The translations under genes and the position numbers were made by a program. From Micromussa lordhowensis (Eukaryota > Cnidaria > Anthozoa > Scleractinia > Lobophylliidae), in NCBI GenBank assembly GCA_964020085.1, contig OZ026600.1, positions 1,674,201 through 1,738,200 of the forward strand: a stretch of 64,000 nucleotides of DNA. Direction: 5' to 3'. Below are positions 21,160 through 28,943 of this stretch, piece after piece; the first letter of the stretch is position 1; each line of letters starts with the position of its first letter. The notes under the pieces were generated by a model. It did no database searches. It saw nothing but the letters and a program-made list of their open reading frames with translations, and was not told the DNA's origin.

Positions 21160-22161
21160 TCAAGATTTTATAAATTTCCAACCAGCACTCTCACCACCTA
21201 GATGTTCACATATTTTTTTCCAAATTTTATCATGTTCATAGAGTTTTAAACGATCTTTATACAATTTTAGCTTTGGTAAAAATTCATTATATCCGAGTAT
21301 TTGGCAAAATTTATAGATGATATATGAATAGGAAAAGAAATTGCTTCTATTTTTACCTTTAAAAATTTCAAATGGCTCTTGAATTTGTAAAAACCTCATT
21401 TTCATTTTTTCTTCCATTATAGGAGTCATTTGTAATGGAGGTATTTTTGTTATTCGATACAAAATTTGTGTGGCATGATTATAATAACGTAATTTACGAT
21501 GTTTTTTAAGATATCTTTTAATATCTGCTTCTTTTAACTTTTCCAAAGAATTTTCCATCCTTTCATGAACGATTTCTCTGATAATAGTATTAATAACCTC
21601 TTCTGGCACTTTAACACTTTCTTTGCCTTGGATATTGGCTAAACAATCACAAAAATGAGTATATCTTTTGTAATCATTTTCTGCAGGTTTTATAGATGGT
21701 TTTTCTGGATTTATTGAGACACTTATTCCGCAACTTAGACAAGTACTTATTGCTTCATCGATGTTAAATACTTTAAATTTTTCACATGCATAACAATAGT
21801 TCTCTTCATTTATATTATTTTCACTGTAAGGGAGTTCTTCAGGAAAGATATTATATTTATACCTTTTATAATAAGAATTATCAACACCATAAACAAAATT
21901 TTCGTTTATATTTTTTGCTCTATTTTCTGTATGTAAAAAAAGTAAAATAGCATTCTTTAATAAATAACTAGTACGAAGATTTTTGATATCATTTATTTCA
22001 TTTTCTAACCTTATTTGTTCAATTTGATCAATTCTAGAATAATCTTTTTTGATGGATAAATTTACAATTTTTTTTTTTAAATCTGGTATTTTTTTTTCTT
22101 TCCGAACAATTTCTGAAAGTTTTTTACGATGTAGATTGCCAATAGTTTCTTTATTCATCAT
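21160..22161 (-). CDS. VLTF3-like viral late transcription factor
   Basis: 333 residues. The N-terminal third is a Lys/Glu-rich coiled-coil-like segment. A zinc ribbon follows at about residues 125-150, with CYACE and CLSCG (two CxxC pairs). Then comes DYKRYTHFCDCLANIQGKES at about 165-184. The C-terminus holds FFSYSYIIYKFCQILGYNEF and ends KIWKKICEHLGG...WKFI. This order matches the poxvirus VLTF-3 (A2-type) family found across nucleocytoplasmic large DNA viruses. There it is a late transcription factor. It is the last gene of the leftward cluster, 22 bases after the small acidic gene. The first of two tandem Met codons is chosen. No disruption is visible. Confidence 0.72.
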   Translation of the reverse strand: MMNKETIGNLHRKKLSEIVRKEKKIPDLKKKIVNLSIKKDYSRIDQIEQIRLENEINDIKNLRTSYLLKNAILLFLHTENRAKNINENFVYGVDNSYYKRYKYNIFPEELPYSENNINEENYCYACEKFKVFNIDEAISTCLSCGISVSINPEKPSIKPAENDYKRYTHFCDCLANIQGKESVKVPEEVINTIIREIVHERMENSLEKLKEADIKRYLKKHRKLRYYNHATQILYRITKIPPLQMTPIMEEKMKMRFLQIQEPFEIFKGKNRSNFFSYSYIIYKFCQILGYNEFLPKLKLYKDRLKLYEHDKIWKKICEHLGGESAGWKFIKS

Positions 22162-22183
22162 AATAATTAATGTACTTTATTCT

Positions 22184-22324
22184 TTAAAGTACAGTAGAGA
22201 GATCTATCTCTTCATCACTGCTCGTCGATTCCTCATCTGAATTAGTATCATAATCACTATCGCTACTATCAGTATCATGGAGTGGGTCTTCAGACAAGAA
22301 TTTTTTAAAATTCGGAATTGGCAT
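22184..22324 (-). CDS. Small acidic protein (46 aa) of the viral element
   Basis: The ATG is 5 bases after the PolB stop and the TAA is 22 bases before the VLTF3-like start, filling the only gap between them. The product starts MPIPNFKKFLSEDPLHD and continues as a Ser/Asp/Glu run (SSDSDYDTNSDEESTSSDEE). I do not recognise a family. The strong acidic bias resembles activation or charge-mimic tails of viral regulators, which is inference. The tight packing and clean frame argue that it is real. Confidence 0.55.
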   Translation of the reverse strand: MPIPNFKKFLSEDPLHDTDSSDSDYDTNSDEESTSSDEEIDLSTVL

Positions 22325-22329
22325 ATATA

Positions 22330-25300
22330 CTATAAATTATTATTTATTTTATGATTCCCATATGCATAACTACTGATACCATCATCTAAAATATATCTTT
22401 TATCATCAAAAGGTGATAATGATACTTTATTAATTTGGTAACTAGATATCTGATGATGCTCTGACCGGATGGTTCGCATCTTATGCCTCATAGTATTACA
22501 TTTTTGTAAGGTATTGAGATAATCAGAGACAGATAATTCACTCTTAATGACATTCTTCTTGACACCCTTAGCAGTCTTGTTTTCCTTGTTTTCTGTCTTG
22601 TATGAATACATTTTACTTTTTAGACCAACAAATTCTGTAATAGTATCACCAGCTGTTTCATCTTTGAATTTACCAATTACTTTTTTATTTTCTGCAAAAT
22701 GGAACTTAGACGATTTGGGATAATCACTATTGTCAAATAGGTCCTTGTCCTTATAGAAGTCACTATATATGTCTTCTGCTTTTATATGGTAAAATAAAGA
22801 ATCAGTATCAGTAAAAAGTAACTTTGCATCAGGGTATTTTTTTCTGATATAGTTGTAATGGAACTCATACATTAATGTTTTACTCATGTCCAAAATAGAG
22901 AAACCAACATAAGATGGTTTATCTAAGAATAAACAGGTCTTTTTCATTTGTACTCCTACTAAATTTTCATCAAATATTTTACTAGAAACGTAATTTGGTT
23001 TTCTAGTCAATTTCAAAAAATGTTCCGGATCCGTTTCTAATTTAATATTAGATCTTTTTCTCAGGTTTTCCATAGTTTTACCAAACACAGAGTTATTCAT
23101 CAGCTTAAAGAAGTCCTTTTCAAAACTATTCTTAGCCATTGTTCTCTTTTCAGTGTTAAAATCAATGTATCGTTTCATCCAAGGTCGCTGAGTAAATTCC
23201 AATACTCTACGAATCTTCTTTAACTTCATACCAAGAGATAAATAAAGCTGCAAATTTCTGTAATGTAATACATATTTTTCTTTATTCCTTAGATTAGGAA
23301 CCAACTTGTGAACTCTACCACTGCTAATATTTTCTGAATCTTTTAAATCTTTGCAATACTTTGACAACATATCATCAGTGATTAAAATCTTTTCTGGTGC
23401 TAATGGATAATCATTATGCAAATCGTGTAGCTCTTCCGGATATTCTAAATCTACCTCTAAAACGACACCTTTTCTAGTATCATTTGTGTAATTTTCTAAG
23501 ATGAAATCTTCAGGATCCTCAAAATCTTCAGAGGGAATCCATTCGAAATCTCCAGTTGGAAGTGACTGTGACATAGCCCATCCATAAAGGTTATTTGCAT
23601 CCAAATACATTAAATAGGTACTCGCCTCATCCGGATTGTAATCCTTCATATACTTGTTGTTTGCAACAGCATGTCTATGTGTAATGGTACTAATCCCACC
23701 TCTCATACCTTTTTCAATGAATAGTTGTTGATCTAGGTCTGCGATTAAGTCTAGATTTATTTTTGTCATTCGGAGTAATGCATCCCATGATAACCCAGGT
23801 GCAGAGTAATAATGACAAGGATCCAACCTATAATACTCCAGACAAGTGCTTCTAAAACTTTCAAATACATCCGCTAAGAGTAGAACATCTGTCCGCAAAT
23901 ATAAATCATGATACTCTCCCATGTCTCTGATTTGGAAAGTACTCCAGACCTCCTTTGCGTGTGAGTAGTCACTCTCTGAAATACCTGAGTCATTTAAAAT
24001 GCTATAAAAATCTTCTCTCCTTGGTAAAGACTTCTCACTGAATCGCTGGAACGAGTCCATGTAATCATAAGGGTAAACACCTTTTCGCTTGATTAATCTG
24101 AATTGTTCATCATTTGGAAAAGCCTCTCGTGTATAAAATAAATTACTTAAATTACTGCTTAATCGGTCTAAACTCTGACTCATAAATGAAAAACTGTCAA
24201 TGAAAGTCAAATGATTACCTAGTCTAAAACCCATATATTTCTCAAAAGTACTTGCTATAACACTAATTTTTGGACTTCTTTTTGATTCTTGAATATTACC
24301 ATTTTCATCTCTAAATTTAAAAATATCATAGACTACATCTTCATTTATCAGTTTTCCTAATTTTTGCATGATAAAATGACAGTCATAGCCTTTAAGATTG
24401 TGAAAGACAACAGGAATTTTTAAATTTACTTCACTAATGGCCCATTCTAGATTGCAATATATGTGTGCAGCTCCACGATATTTGCCTGTTATATGGCAAT
24501 GATCTCTTACTTTATCATTATCTTCAGGTTTAAAAACTATCTCACAAATATGACATTTGGTAGCATTTTGGAAATCTCTTTCATTTCTGAATGTCATAAC
24601 TAATGGTTTCTGAAAATGTTCTCGCACTATTCTCTTACAATCTTTTACTTCATTCATCATCTGTACAATAAATTTGTCTATAGCATCACCTCCACGGTAA
24701 ATTTCTACTGGTTTTGAATATTTATTATCATACCTGCAGACTAATTTATATCCGTAAGCACAAGCCTTGTGACTCTGATAAGTACTAGTGTAAGATTTAC
24801 CATCAGGTGGTACACAACTGTCTATCTTTTCTGTGATAGCTTCAAAATCAGCGTAAATGACAAAAGGCGCAGGTAACATTTTCTTGTGATTTTTAAAATA
24901 AATTTTTGATCCCTCTCCAGGCATCCTGATCATTTGGGCTCCGTTATGGAGCAGGCAATCCTCTCTATGAATTTTGTATGTTCTCTCAGAAGAGCAACAA
25001 TAGAGACAACGCAAACAAAAATATTTCCTACCATGATGTTTAGTGAATGAACTCAAAAATTGATCGAAATTCTTAATAAGCACATAGTGGCTGTTTCCAT
25101 TTTGATCATCAATCAATAGTAATTCCATATGGTCTGTAAAATTAGCTTCTGATAATCTGATAGGATAAGGAAAACCCCCCCTACCCTTTCTATCTATAGA
25201 TTCATAACCAAATACACTAACATTAATCTCGTTTTTCTTTTCAATCCTCTTAATATCAGAAAGAGTGACAGGAAAAGTGACACCAGTGTAATCTAGCCGT

Positions 25301-26535
25301 TTGACATATTCTCTATCAGAAATTTTAATTCTCTGTGGGTCTTTTTTCTGAGGATTTAGATGTCTTATATGACACCATAGGAAACATCGATTATCTTTAT
25401 TTTTGGGATTGACTAATGTTTTCTTAGGGTGACGCAGTTCCTCGGGTAGTTCAATATATGATGTTCCTCTTAATGGAAAGTAAGAGACAATATTAATGAT
25501 ATGTAAAAGTACCGATTCAAATACCCAACCAGAACCTTCAGAGAGCCAAACAGCTATTAACTCTAAAATTCTTTCAATACCATTATCGATAGACTCTTCT
25601 ATATCTACTATATTGGTCACCGTAAAAGGGCCAGCGTTAAAATAAGGTTCTCGGTAAATCGGCTCATTCTCAGTAAGCTTTGATAATCGTACCCTTAGTG
25701 TAGTATTGTATTTGAAACCCCTTTTATCTTTTAATTTACCCATTAGGAGATCAAATATTGCTCGTTTAGTACTACTTAACTGTATTGATGGGTCATAACT
25801 ATTAACAATAGGCACATCATAAGATTGGACATTACCTCTTAATGCTTTACTACGTTCAGGAATACTAATCGCTTCAGGTTCAGGAATACTAATCGCTTCA
25901 GGTTCAGTTTTAGCTTCAGGGAAAAAAAAATTACTAATTGCTTCAGGGATAAATTTCGTAGTAAAATTACTAATTGCTTCAGGGATAAATTTCAATCGTT
26001 TAATTGGTTCAGGTATATAATATGGAATTATTTCATTAAATAAATTTTTAACCTTTTCTTGGAGTCTTTTAGGTAATGAAGCCGGTTCGGTAGCTGGTTT
26101 GGCAGGTGTGGCTTGGGCTTGTTCGGCAGGTGTTTGCCTCCTAGGTAATGCTTTTATCCTCCTTATTTTTTTTTTCGGCACGGGTGGTTCGGCAGATGTG
26201 GATGGGTTGGCTGGGGCTTGTAGTGGAGGTTCTGCTGAATTCTCAATTATCGGATCATCCAATAAGGTACCTCCAACAAATGATTCATTTAGTATTTTTT
26301 GTTTAATTAATTTTTTTAGTCTATTTTCAACATAATCTTCTGATTTCTTAGTTATTCTTTGTACGGCAGGTCCTATTTTTCCTTCATTGCGCTTATGAGT
26401 ATCTGTCTTTAAATGCTGATATTTTCCCTTTTTTGCATACTTTTTCTCACATATTTCACAATACCAATAAGATGGTTTTGGCAATGGTTTGGCAGGTAGG
26501 TAGGGCTTGGGTTTTATTTTAATTTTATTAATCAT
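22330..26535 (-). CDS. polB: Protein-primed family B DNA polymerase (Polinton type)
   Basis: 1,401 residues, uninterrupted. A C2H2 zinc finger is at residues 26-47 (CEIC...H...H). A Pro/Ala/Glu-rich linker at about 100-230 has EAISIPEP repeats. A Cys-rich finger lies at about 507-527. The exonuclease has YADFEAI (Asp563, Glu565), HNLKGYD (Asn713, Asp718) and YLRTD (Tyr879, Asp883). An endonuclease-VII-like Cys/His insert lies at 661-695. Polymerase motif A is YLDANNLYG (Asp979), motif B KLMNNSVFGKT and motif C TDTDS (Asp1243, Asp1245). All catalytic residues are present, so the enzyme could be active. It is somewhat longer than typical Polinton polymerases because of the N-terminal finger and linker. 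The start codon directly follows TATAG. The known role is replication of linear DNA from a terminal protein. Confidence 0.95.
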   Translation of the reverse strand: MINKIKIKPKPYLPAKPLPKPSYWYCEICEKKYAKKGKYQHLKTDTHKRNEGKIGPAVQRITKKSEDYVENRLKKLIKQKILNESFVGGTLLDDPIIENSAEPPLQAPANPSTSAEPPVPKKKIRRIKALPRRQTPAEQAQATPAKPATEPASLPKRLQEKVKNLFNEIIPYYIPEPIKRLKFIPEAISNFTTKFIPEAISNFFFPEAKTEPEAISIPEPEAISIPERSKALRGNVQSYDVPIVNSYDPSIQLSSTKRAIFDLLMGKLKDKRGFKYNTTLRVRLSKLTENEPIYREPYFNAGPFTVTNIVDIEESIDNGIERILELIAVWLSEGSGWVFESVLLHIINIVSYFPLRGTSYIELPEELRHPKKTLVNPKNKDNRCFLWCHIRHLNPQKKDPQRIKISDREYVKRLDYTGVTFPVTLSDIKRIEKKNEINVSVFGYESIDRKGRGGFPYPIRLSEANFTDHMELLLIDDQNGNSHYVLIKNFDQFLSSFTKHHGRKYFCLRCLYCCSSERTYKIHREDCLLHNGAQMIRMPGEGSKIYFKNHKKMLPAPFVIYADFEAITEKIDSCVPPDGKSYTSTYQSHKACAYGYKLVCRYDNKYSKPVEIYRGGDAIDKFIVQMMNEVKDCKRIVREHFQKPLVMTFRNERDFQNATKCHICEIVFKPEDNDKVRDHCHITGKYRGAAHIYCNLEWAISEVNLKIPVVFHNLKGYDCHFIMQKLGKLINEDVVYDIFKFRDENGNIQESKRSPKISVIASTFEKYMGFRLGNHLTFIDSFSFMSQSLDRLSSNLSNLFYTREAFPNDEQFRLIKRKGVYPYDYMDSFQRFSEKSLPRREDFYSILNDSGISESDYSHAKEVWSTFQIRDMGEYHDLYLRTDVLLLADVFESFRSTCLEYYRLDPCHYYSAPGLSWDALLRMTKINLDLIADLDQQLFIEKGMRGGISTITHRHAVANNKYMKDYNPDEASTYLMYLDANNLYGWAMSQSLPTGDFEWIPSEDFEDPEDFILENYTNDTRKGVVLEVDLEYPEELHDLHNDYPLAPEKILITDDMLSKYCKDLKDSENISSGRVHKLVPNLRNKEKYVLHYRNLQLYLSLGMKLKKIRRVLEFTQRPWMKRYIDFNTEKRTMAKNSFEKDFFKLMNNSVFGKTMENLRKRSNIKLETDPEHFLKLTRKPNYVSSKIFDENLVGVQMKKTCLFLDKPSYVGFSILDMSKTLMYEFHYNYIRKKYPDAKLLFTDTDSLFYHIKAEDIYSDFYKDKDLFDNSDYPKSSKFHFAENKKVIGKFKDETAGDTITEFVGLKSKMYSYKTENKENKTAKGVKKNVIKSELSVSDYLNTLQKCNTMRHKMRTIRSEHHQISSYQINKVSLSPFDDKRYILDDGISSYAYGNHKINNNL

Positions 26536-26547
26536 CTATAATATATA

Positions 26548-26781
26548 TTATGTAACTAATTTTTTTTTAAAATTATTATTATTATTATTATTATTACCAT
26601 TAACTAAATTATTGTGTAAGTTTCTATTATGTTTCTTTGTCTTTAGATGCATATATTTTCCTCTATAAGTGTAATTTTTTCCATTTCCGCAGATATCACA
26701 ATACCATTCATAACTTTTGAGTTTTTCATTGATATATTTGTTTCTCTTTTCTCGTTTCAATTGCTCTTCTGTTTTTTCCAT
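26548..26781 (-). CDS. Stand-alone C2H2 zinc-finger protein, 77 aa
   Basis: It is Lys/Glu-rich at the N-terminus, then WYCDICGNGKNYTYRGKY with H...H (CxxC, HLKTKKH). A poly-Asn run encoded by a (ATT)n repeat near the C-terminus follows. The finger closely resembles residues 23-50 of the adjacent PolB (WYCEIC...GKYQHLKTDTH), so one is a copy of the other. The start follows TATATAG directly. The stop is 12 bases before the PolB start. Function unknown; DNA or RNA binding is inferred. Confidence 0.65.
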   Translation of the reverse strand: MEKTEEQLKREKRNKYINEKLKSYEWYCDICGNGKNYTYRGKYMHLKTKKHNRNLHNNLVNGNNNNNNNNFKKKLVT

Positions 26782-26811
26782 CTATATAATTATTTATGAT
26801 ATCTAATTTTT

Positions 26812-27645
26812 TTAAATAATTTTTTCTAAATCTCCAGCTGGCACCCAACTGTTAAATTCGTCTGGGTAACCTTTCCATTTGACTAATGCTTTTCCTTTTG
26901 ACTTTCTGATAATTTTCTCTATTCTATAGACCTCTTGATCTGTCTTTTGTAACTCTTCTCTGTAGAAAGTACCCTTAATCACTTCACCATTTAAGTCTTT
27001 TATCTTATAAGTAATAGGATTAGTGAATCTAATTTCGTCTATGATGAAAACTTCTTCAGTCCAATTAGGAGTATAGCCTTTATCAAAGGTCACCCTTTTG
27101 TATTTGCTTATTCGGACTCTATCACCTACTCTAAATTCGGGTTTTCTATTTGTTTTTGTTTTTTTGATTTCTCTCGCTAAATCACCATATAAATTAAAAT
27201 GAACTTTTCCATAGTTTTCAGGTTTTCTAGCTTGGATAGGCGTCATTTTTATTGATCTATGTCGGCTGTTGTTGTAAGAGGCGAGTATTTTCGGAAGGAT
27301 GTCAACGTAGACTGTATTGTTTTGCATAGTGAATCTCTTATACATTTTATCTTTGATAGTTCTATTCCATCTCTCACAAACTGATGATTTCTCTTCATTT
27401 TCAGTGGAATAGACCTTTATCTTATCCTTAGCTAAGAGATCCAGCACATTTTTGTTATAATATTCTTTTCCTTTGTCTACCCATAACATTTTAGGCTTAT
27501 TAGAGAAAAATAAGCTTTCAAACGCCTTAGAGACTTCTAAACCTGTTTTTGTCTTTAGAGGTACTATCCAACCATATTTACTGAAAAGGTCTAAGACCAT
27601 TAGTAGATATTTATAACCTCGGTTCCATTTGCTAAGCTTTTGCAT
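26812..27645 (-). CDS. rve-type integrase with C-terminal chromodomain
   Basis: 277 residues from the first ATG. The retroviral-type catalytic core has LDLFSKYGWIVPLKTKTG, WVDKGKEYYN (Asp57) and VCERWNRTIK (Glu91). An SH3-like strand region (FRVGDRVRISKYKR) follows, then a chromodomain at about 236-277 (YRIEKIIRKSKGKALVKWKG). The reading frame is open without an ATG up to 27,810. That extension holds DDIWCSDLVD with the first catalytic Asp of the DDE triad. The ATG-started product would therefore be inactive. The true N-terminus must come from the upstream extension (see 27646-27810). It is known to insert Polinton-type DNA into chromosomes; chromodomains direct insertion to chromatin marks. 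Confidence 0.88.
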   Translation of the reverse strand: MQKLSKWNRGYKYLLMVLDLFSKYGWIVPLKTKTGLEVSKAFESLFFSNKPKMLWVDKGKEYYNKNVLDLLAKDKIKVYSTENEEKSSVCERWNRTIKDKMYKRFTMQNNTVYVDILPKILASYNNSRHRSIKMTPIQARKPENYGKVHFNLYGDLAREIKKTKTNRKPEFRVGDRVRISKYKRVTFDKGYTPNWTEEVFIIDEIRFTNPITYKIKDLNGEVIKGTFYREELQKTDQEVYRIEKIIRKSKGKALVKWKGYPDEFNSWVPAGDLEKII

Positions 27646-27810
27646 ATCAACTAAGTCTGAACACCAGATGTCATCTACATTATGTGCAATGACTCTTCGC
27701 TTACGAAAATTTCGTTTTATAGGTTTGTGTAACTCATTAGCTAGACCTTCCCATGTGTCTAAATTTTTAGCGTTTTTTTTTTTACTCCTAAACCAAGTTT
27801 TTGCTTTGTA
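27646..27810 (-). other. ATG-less upstream extension of integrase over an A11 run
   Basis: The integrase frame stays open for 55 codons above its first ATG, back to a TAA at 27,813-27,811. It includes a basic ELHKPIKRNFRKRRV segment and the first catalytic Asp, conserved in Polinton-type integrases. It overlaps the end of the PLA2 gene, whose frame is one base off. Both cross eleven A residues (27,773-27,783 as T on the plus strand). Possible readings are a -1 ribosomal frameshift, a one-base indel or a homopolymer sequencing error. Confidence 0.6.
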
Positions 27811-28511
27811 TTAATAGTGTTTCTAGCCAGCCAATGACCCCACTGTCTCTCATTCCAGGGAATTGCATCTAGAGCTTGTACCATTTTCTTGTCAGCCACA
27901 TTTTTACATGATTTTACATTACCTCCCTTATCAGCACATACTGAGTAATCAACATCGTGTTGCATGGCTATAGCATCTGTCTTACCTGTTGGTTGATCAT
28001 AGATTTCATAGATTTGCCCTGTATCACGATCCCATTTTACTTGGTTTTCTAAATCATTGTAAGGACCAGTATATTTGTGTCCTGGAAGAGTCCAACCAGC
28101 TTTCGGTTTAGGTAACTTACCTATTGCTTTATGAATATCAACTCCCCTTCCCCTTCCCCTTCCACTGATTTTTTTAGAAAGATCGTCAGCCAGAGAGTCA
28201 ATTGCTCTATTCAAATACCTTTTACCAATGCCTTTAACTTTGTCTTTTACATAGTCAGATTTTATTGCTCGACTAGCTCCCCTTTTACCTAGGTTGTACA
28301 ATCCTTTTGCACCAGCAGCCAACCCTTTGACAATTAGTTCATCAAATCCTCTCCCTTGCATTTCCGCTTTAGATATAAAACGAAATTTTGTAATTCCACA
28401 TTCAGCACAAATACATCGCATTGCATTTCTACCATTTTTTGTAATTACAAAAGTTTCAGAATTAGGTACACATTCTGTCCTTTTTCTTTGTCGAACGCAA
28501 TAAGATAACAT
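27759..28511 (-). CDS. DUF5679 / parvovirus-type phospholipase A2 fusion protein
   Basis: 250 residues. Residues 1-45 (YCVRQRKRTECV, KNGRNAMRCICAECGITKFR) resemble DUF5679 zinc-binding domains. A basic, Gly/Arg-rich middle follows. Residues 139-212 match the PLA2 domain of parvovirus VP1: calcium loop LPGHKYTGPYN (142-152), active-site HD pair in AMQHDVDYS (His185, Asp186) and ADKKMV. In parvoviruses this domain acts on endosomal membranes during entry, and the same domain is known in adintoviruses. The key residues are intact. The gene ends in an A-rich tail overlapping the integrase frame. Confidence 0.82.
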   Translation of the reverse strand: MLSYCVRQRKRTECVPNSETFVITKNGRNAMRCICAECGITKFRFISKAEMQGRGFDELIVKGLAAGAKGLYNLGKRGASRAIKSDYVKDKVKGIGKRYLNRAIDSLADDLSKKISGRGRGRGVDIHKAIGKLPKPKAGWTLPGHKYTGPYNDLENQVKWDRDTGQIYEIYDQPTGKTDAIAMQHDVDYSVCADKGGNVKSCKNVADKKMVQALDAIPWNERQWGHWLARNTINTKQKLGLGVKKKTLKI

Positions 28512-28537
28512 ATTAATTAATATTATAATTAATATAT

Positions 28538-28628
28538 GTTAACAAAGTTAACTATTGTAAAGTAAAGTTCCTTTACAAAAGTTCCTTTACTATTGTTAAC
28601 AAAGTTAACTATTGTAAAGTTCCTTTAC
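28538..28628. promoter_or_regulatory. Duplicated palindromic motif between the DUF5679 genes
   Basis: A unit starting GTTAACAAAGTTAACTATTG and ending in GTAAAG-TTC-CTTTAC occurs at 28538-28576 and 28595-28628. Each holds two GTTAAC palindromes and a perfect GTAAAG/CTTTAC hairpin. It lies between the upstream DUF5679 stop and the PLA2-gene start. It could be an mRNA 3'-end hairpin, a promoter element or an origin-like site. Confidence 0.45.
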
Positions 28629-28864
28629 TATAATATAGCTCCTATGAGTGGAATTCCCTTAAATGGACTGTTTTTACCCAGTAATAGCCCTTTTCCTTTT
28701 CTACCTCTCCCAGTCATACCGGACTTAACAAATTTAGTTTTTGTTATCCCGCATTCTGCGCATTTACATCGCATCATGGTACGACCATTTCTTGTCTGTA
28801 CAACACTTTCTGAACCAGGAACGCACTCTGTCTGTTTACGTTGTTTGACACAATAGCTTTTCAT
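28628..28864 (-). CDS. DUF5679-like small zinc protein, 78 aa
   Basis: It starts MKSYCVKQRKQTECV and has NGRTMMRCKCAECGITKTKF, the same CxxC zinc module as the N-terminus of the adjacent PLA2 gene. A Gly/Lys/Arg-rich tail and a hydrophobic end (KGIPLIGAIL) follow. The two look like tandem paralogues of which only one gained, or kept, the PLA2 domain. Similar small basic proteins in adenovirus-like elements have been likened to core proteins; that is inference here. Start follows TATATAG directly. Confidence 0.72.
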   Translation of the reverse strand: MKSYCVKQRKQTECVPGSESVVQTRNGRTMMRCKCAECGITKTKFVKSGMTGRGRKGKGLLLGKNSPFKGIPLIGAIL

Positions 28865-28904
28865 CTATATAATAATTTTTATTATTTTTTTATATATTAT
28901 TATA
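28865..28904. promoter_or_regulatory. AT-only divergent promoter of viral element
   Basis: Forty bases, almost all A/T, separate the leftward DUF5679 start (28864) from a rightward ATG (28905). The leftward side has TATATAG immediately before ATG. The same TATAG-ATG arrangement precedes the zinc-finger gene (26781) and polB (26535). Confidence 0.5.
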
Positions 28905-28943
28905 ATGGAAGAAATTGAAATTGACAATGAAATACGTAGGATA
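28905..28943 (+). pseudogene. Rightward viral gene cut after 13 codons
   Basis: ATG opens a frame reading MEEIEIDNEIRRI, which ends exactly where direct repeat copy B begins at 28,944. Beyond that the frame runs through host sequence to a stop near 29,009. It is too short to identify. Its position, divergent from the replication genes, suggests the lost part held a second gene cluster. Confidence 0.5.

Larger units (their letters stand above)
20805..28943 (-). mobile_element. Integrated Polinton/adintovirus-like element, truncated
   Basis: The 8,139-base block lies exactly between the two 2.8 kb direct repeats. Seven genes run leftward: DUF5679, DUF5679-PLA2, integrase, zinc finger, PolB, an acidic protein and a VLTF3-like protein. 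One rightward gene is cut off at the right junction. Composition is more AT-rich than the neighbouring genes and there are no introns. A protein-primed PolB with an rve integrase defines Polinton/Maverick-type elements, and the PLA2 protein is reported in adintoviruses. Capsid, penton, packaging ATPase and protease genes are absent. No clean terminal inverted repeat or 6-base target duplication is seen at the edges. Confidence 0.88.

Noticed and set aside
20924..21181. 85-codon hydrophobic minus-strand frame at the viral left end
   Set aside because: It is a translation of the tandem repeats there (VLVYYII occurs twice) and has no independent support.
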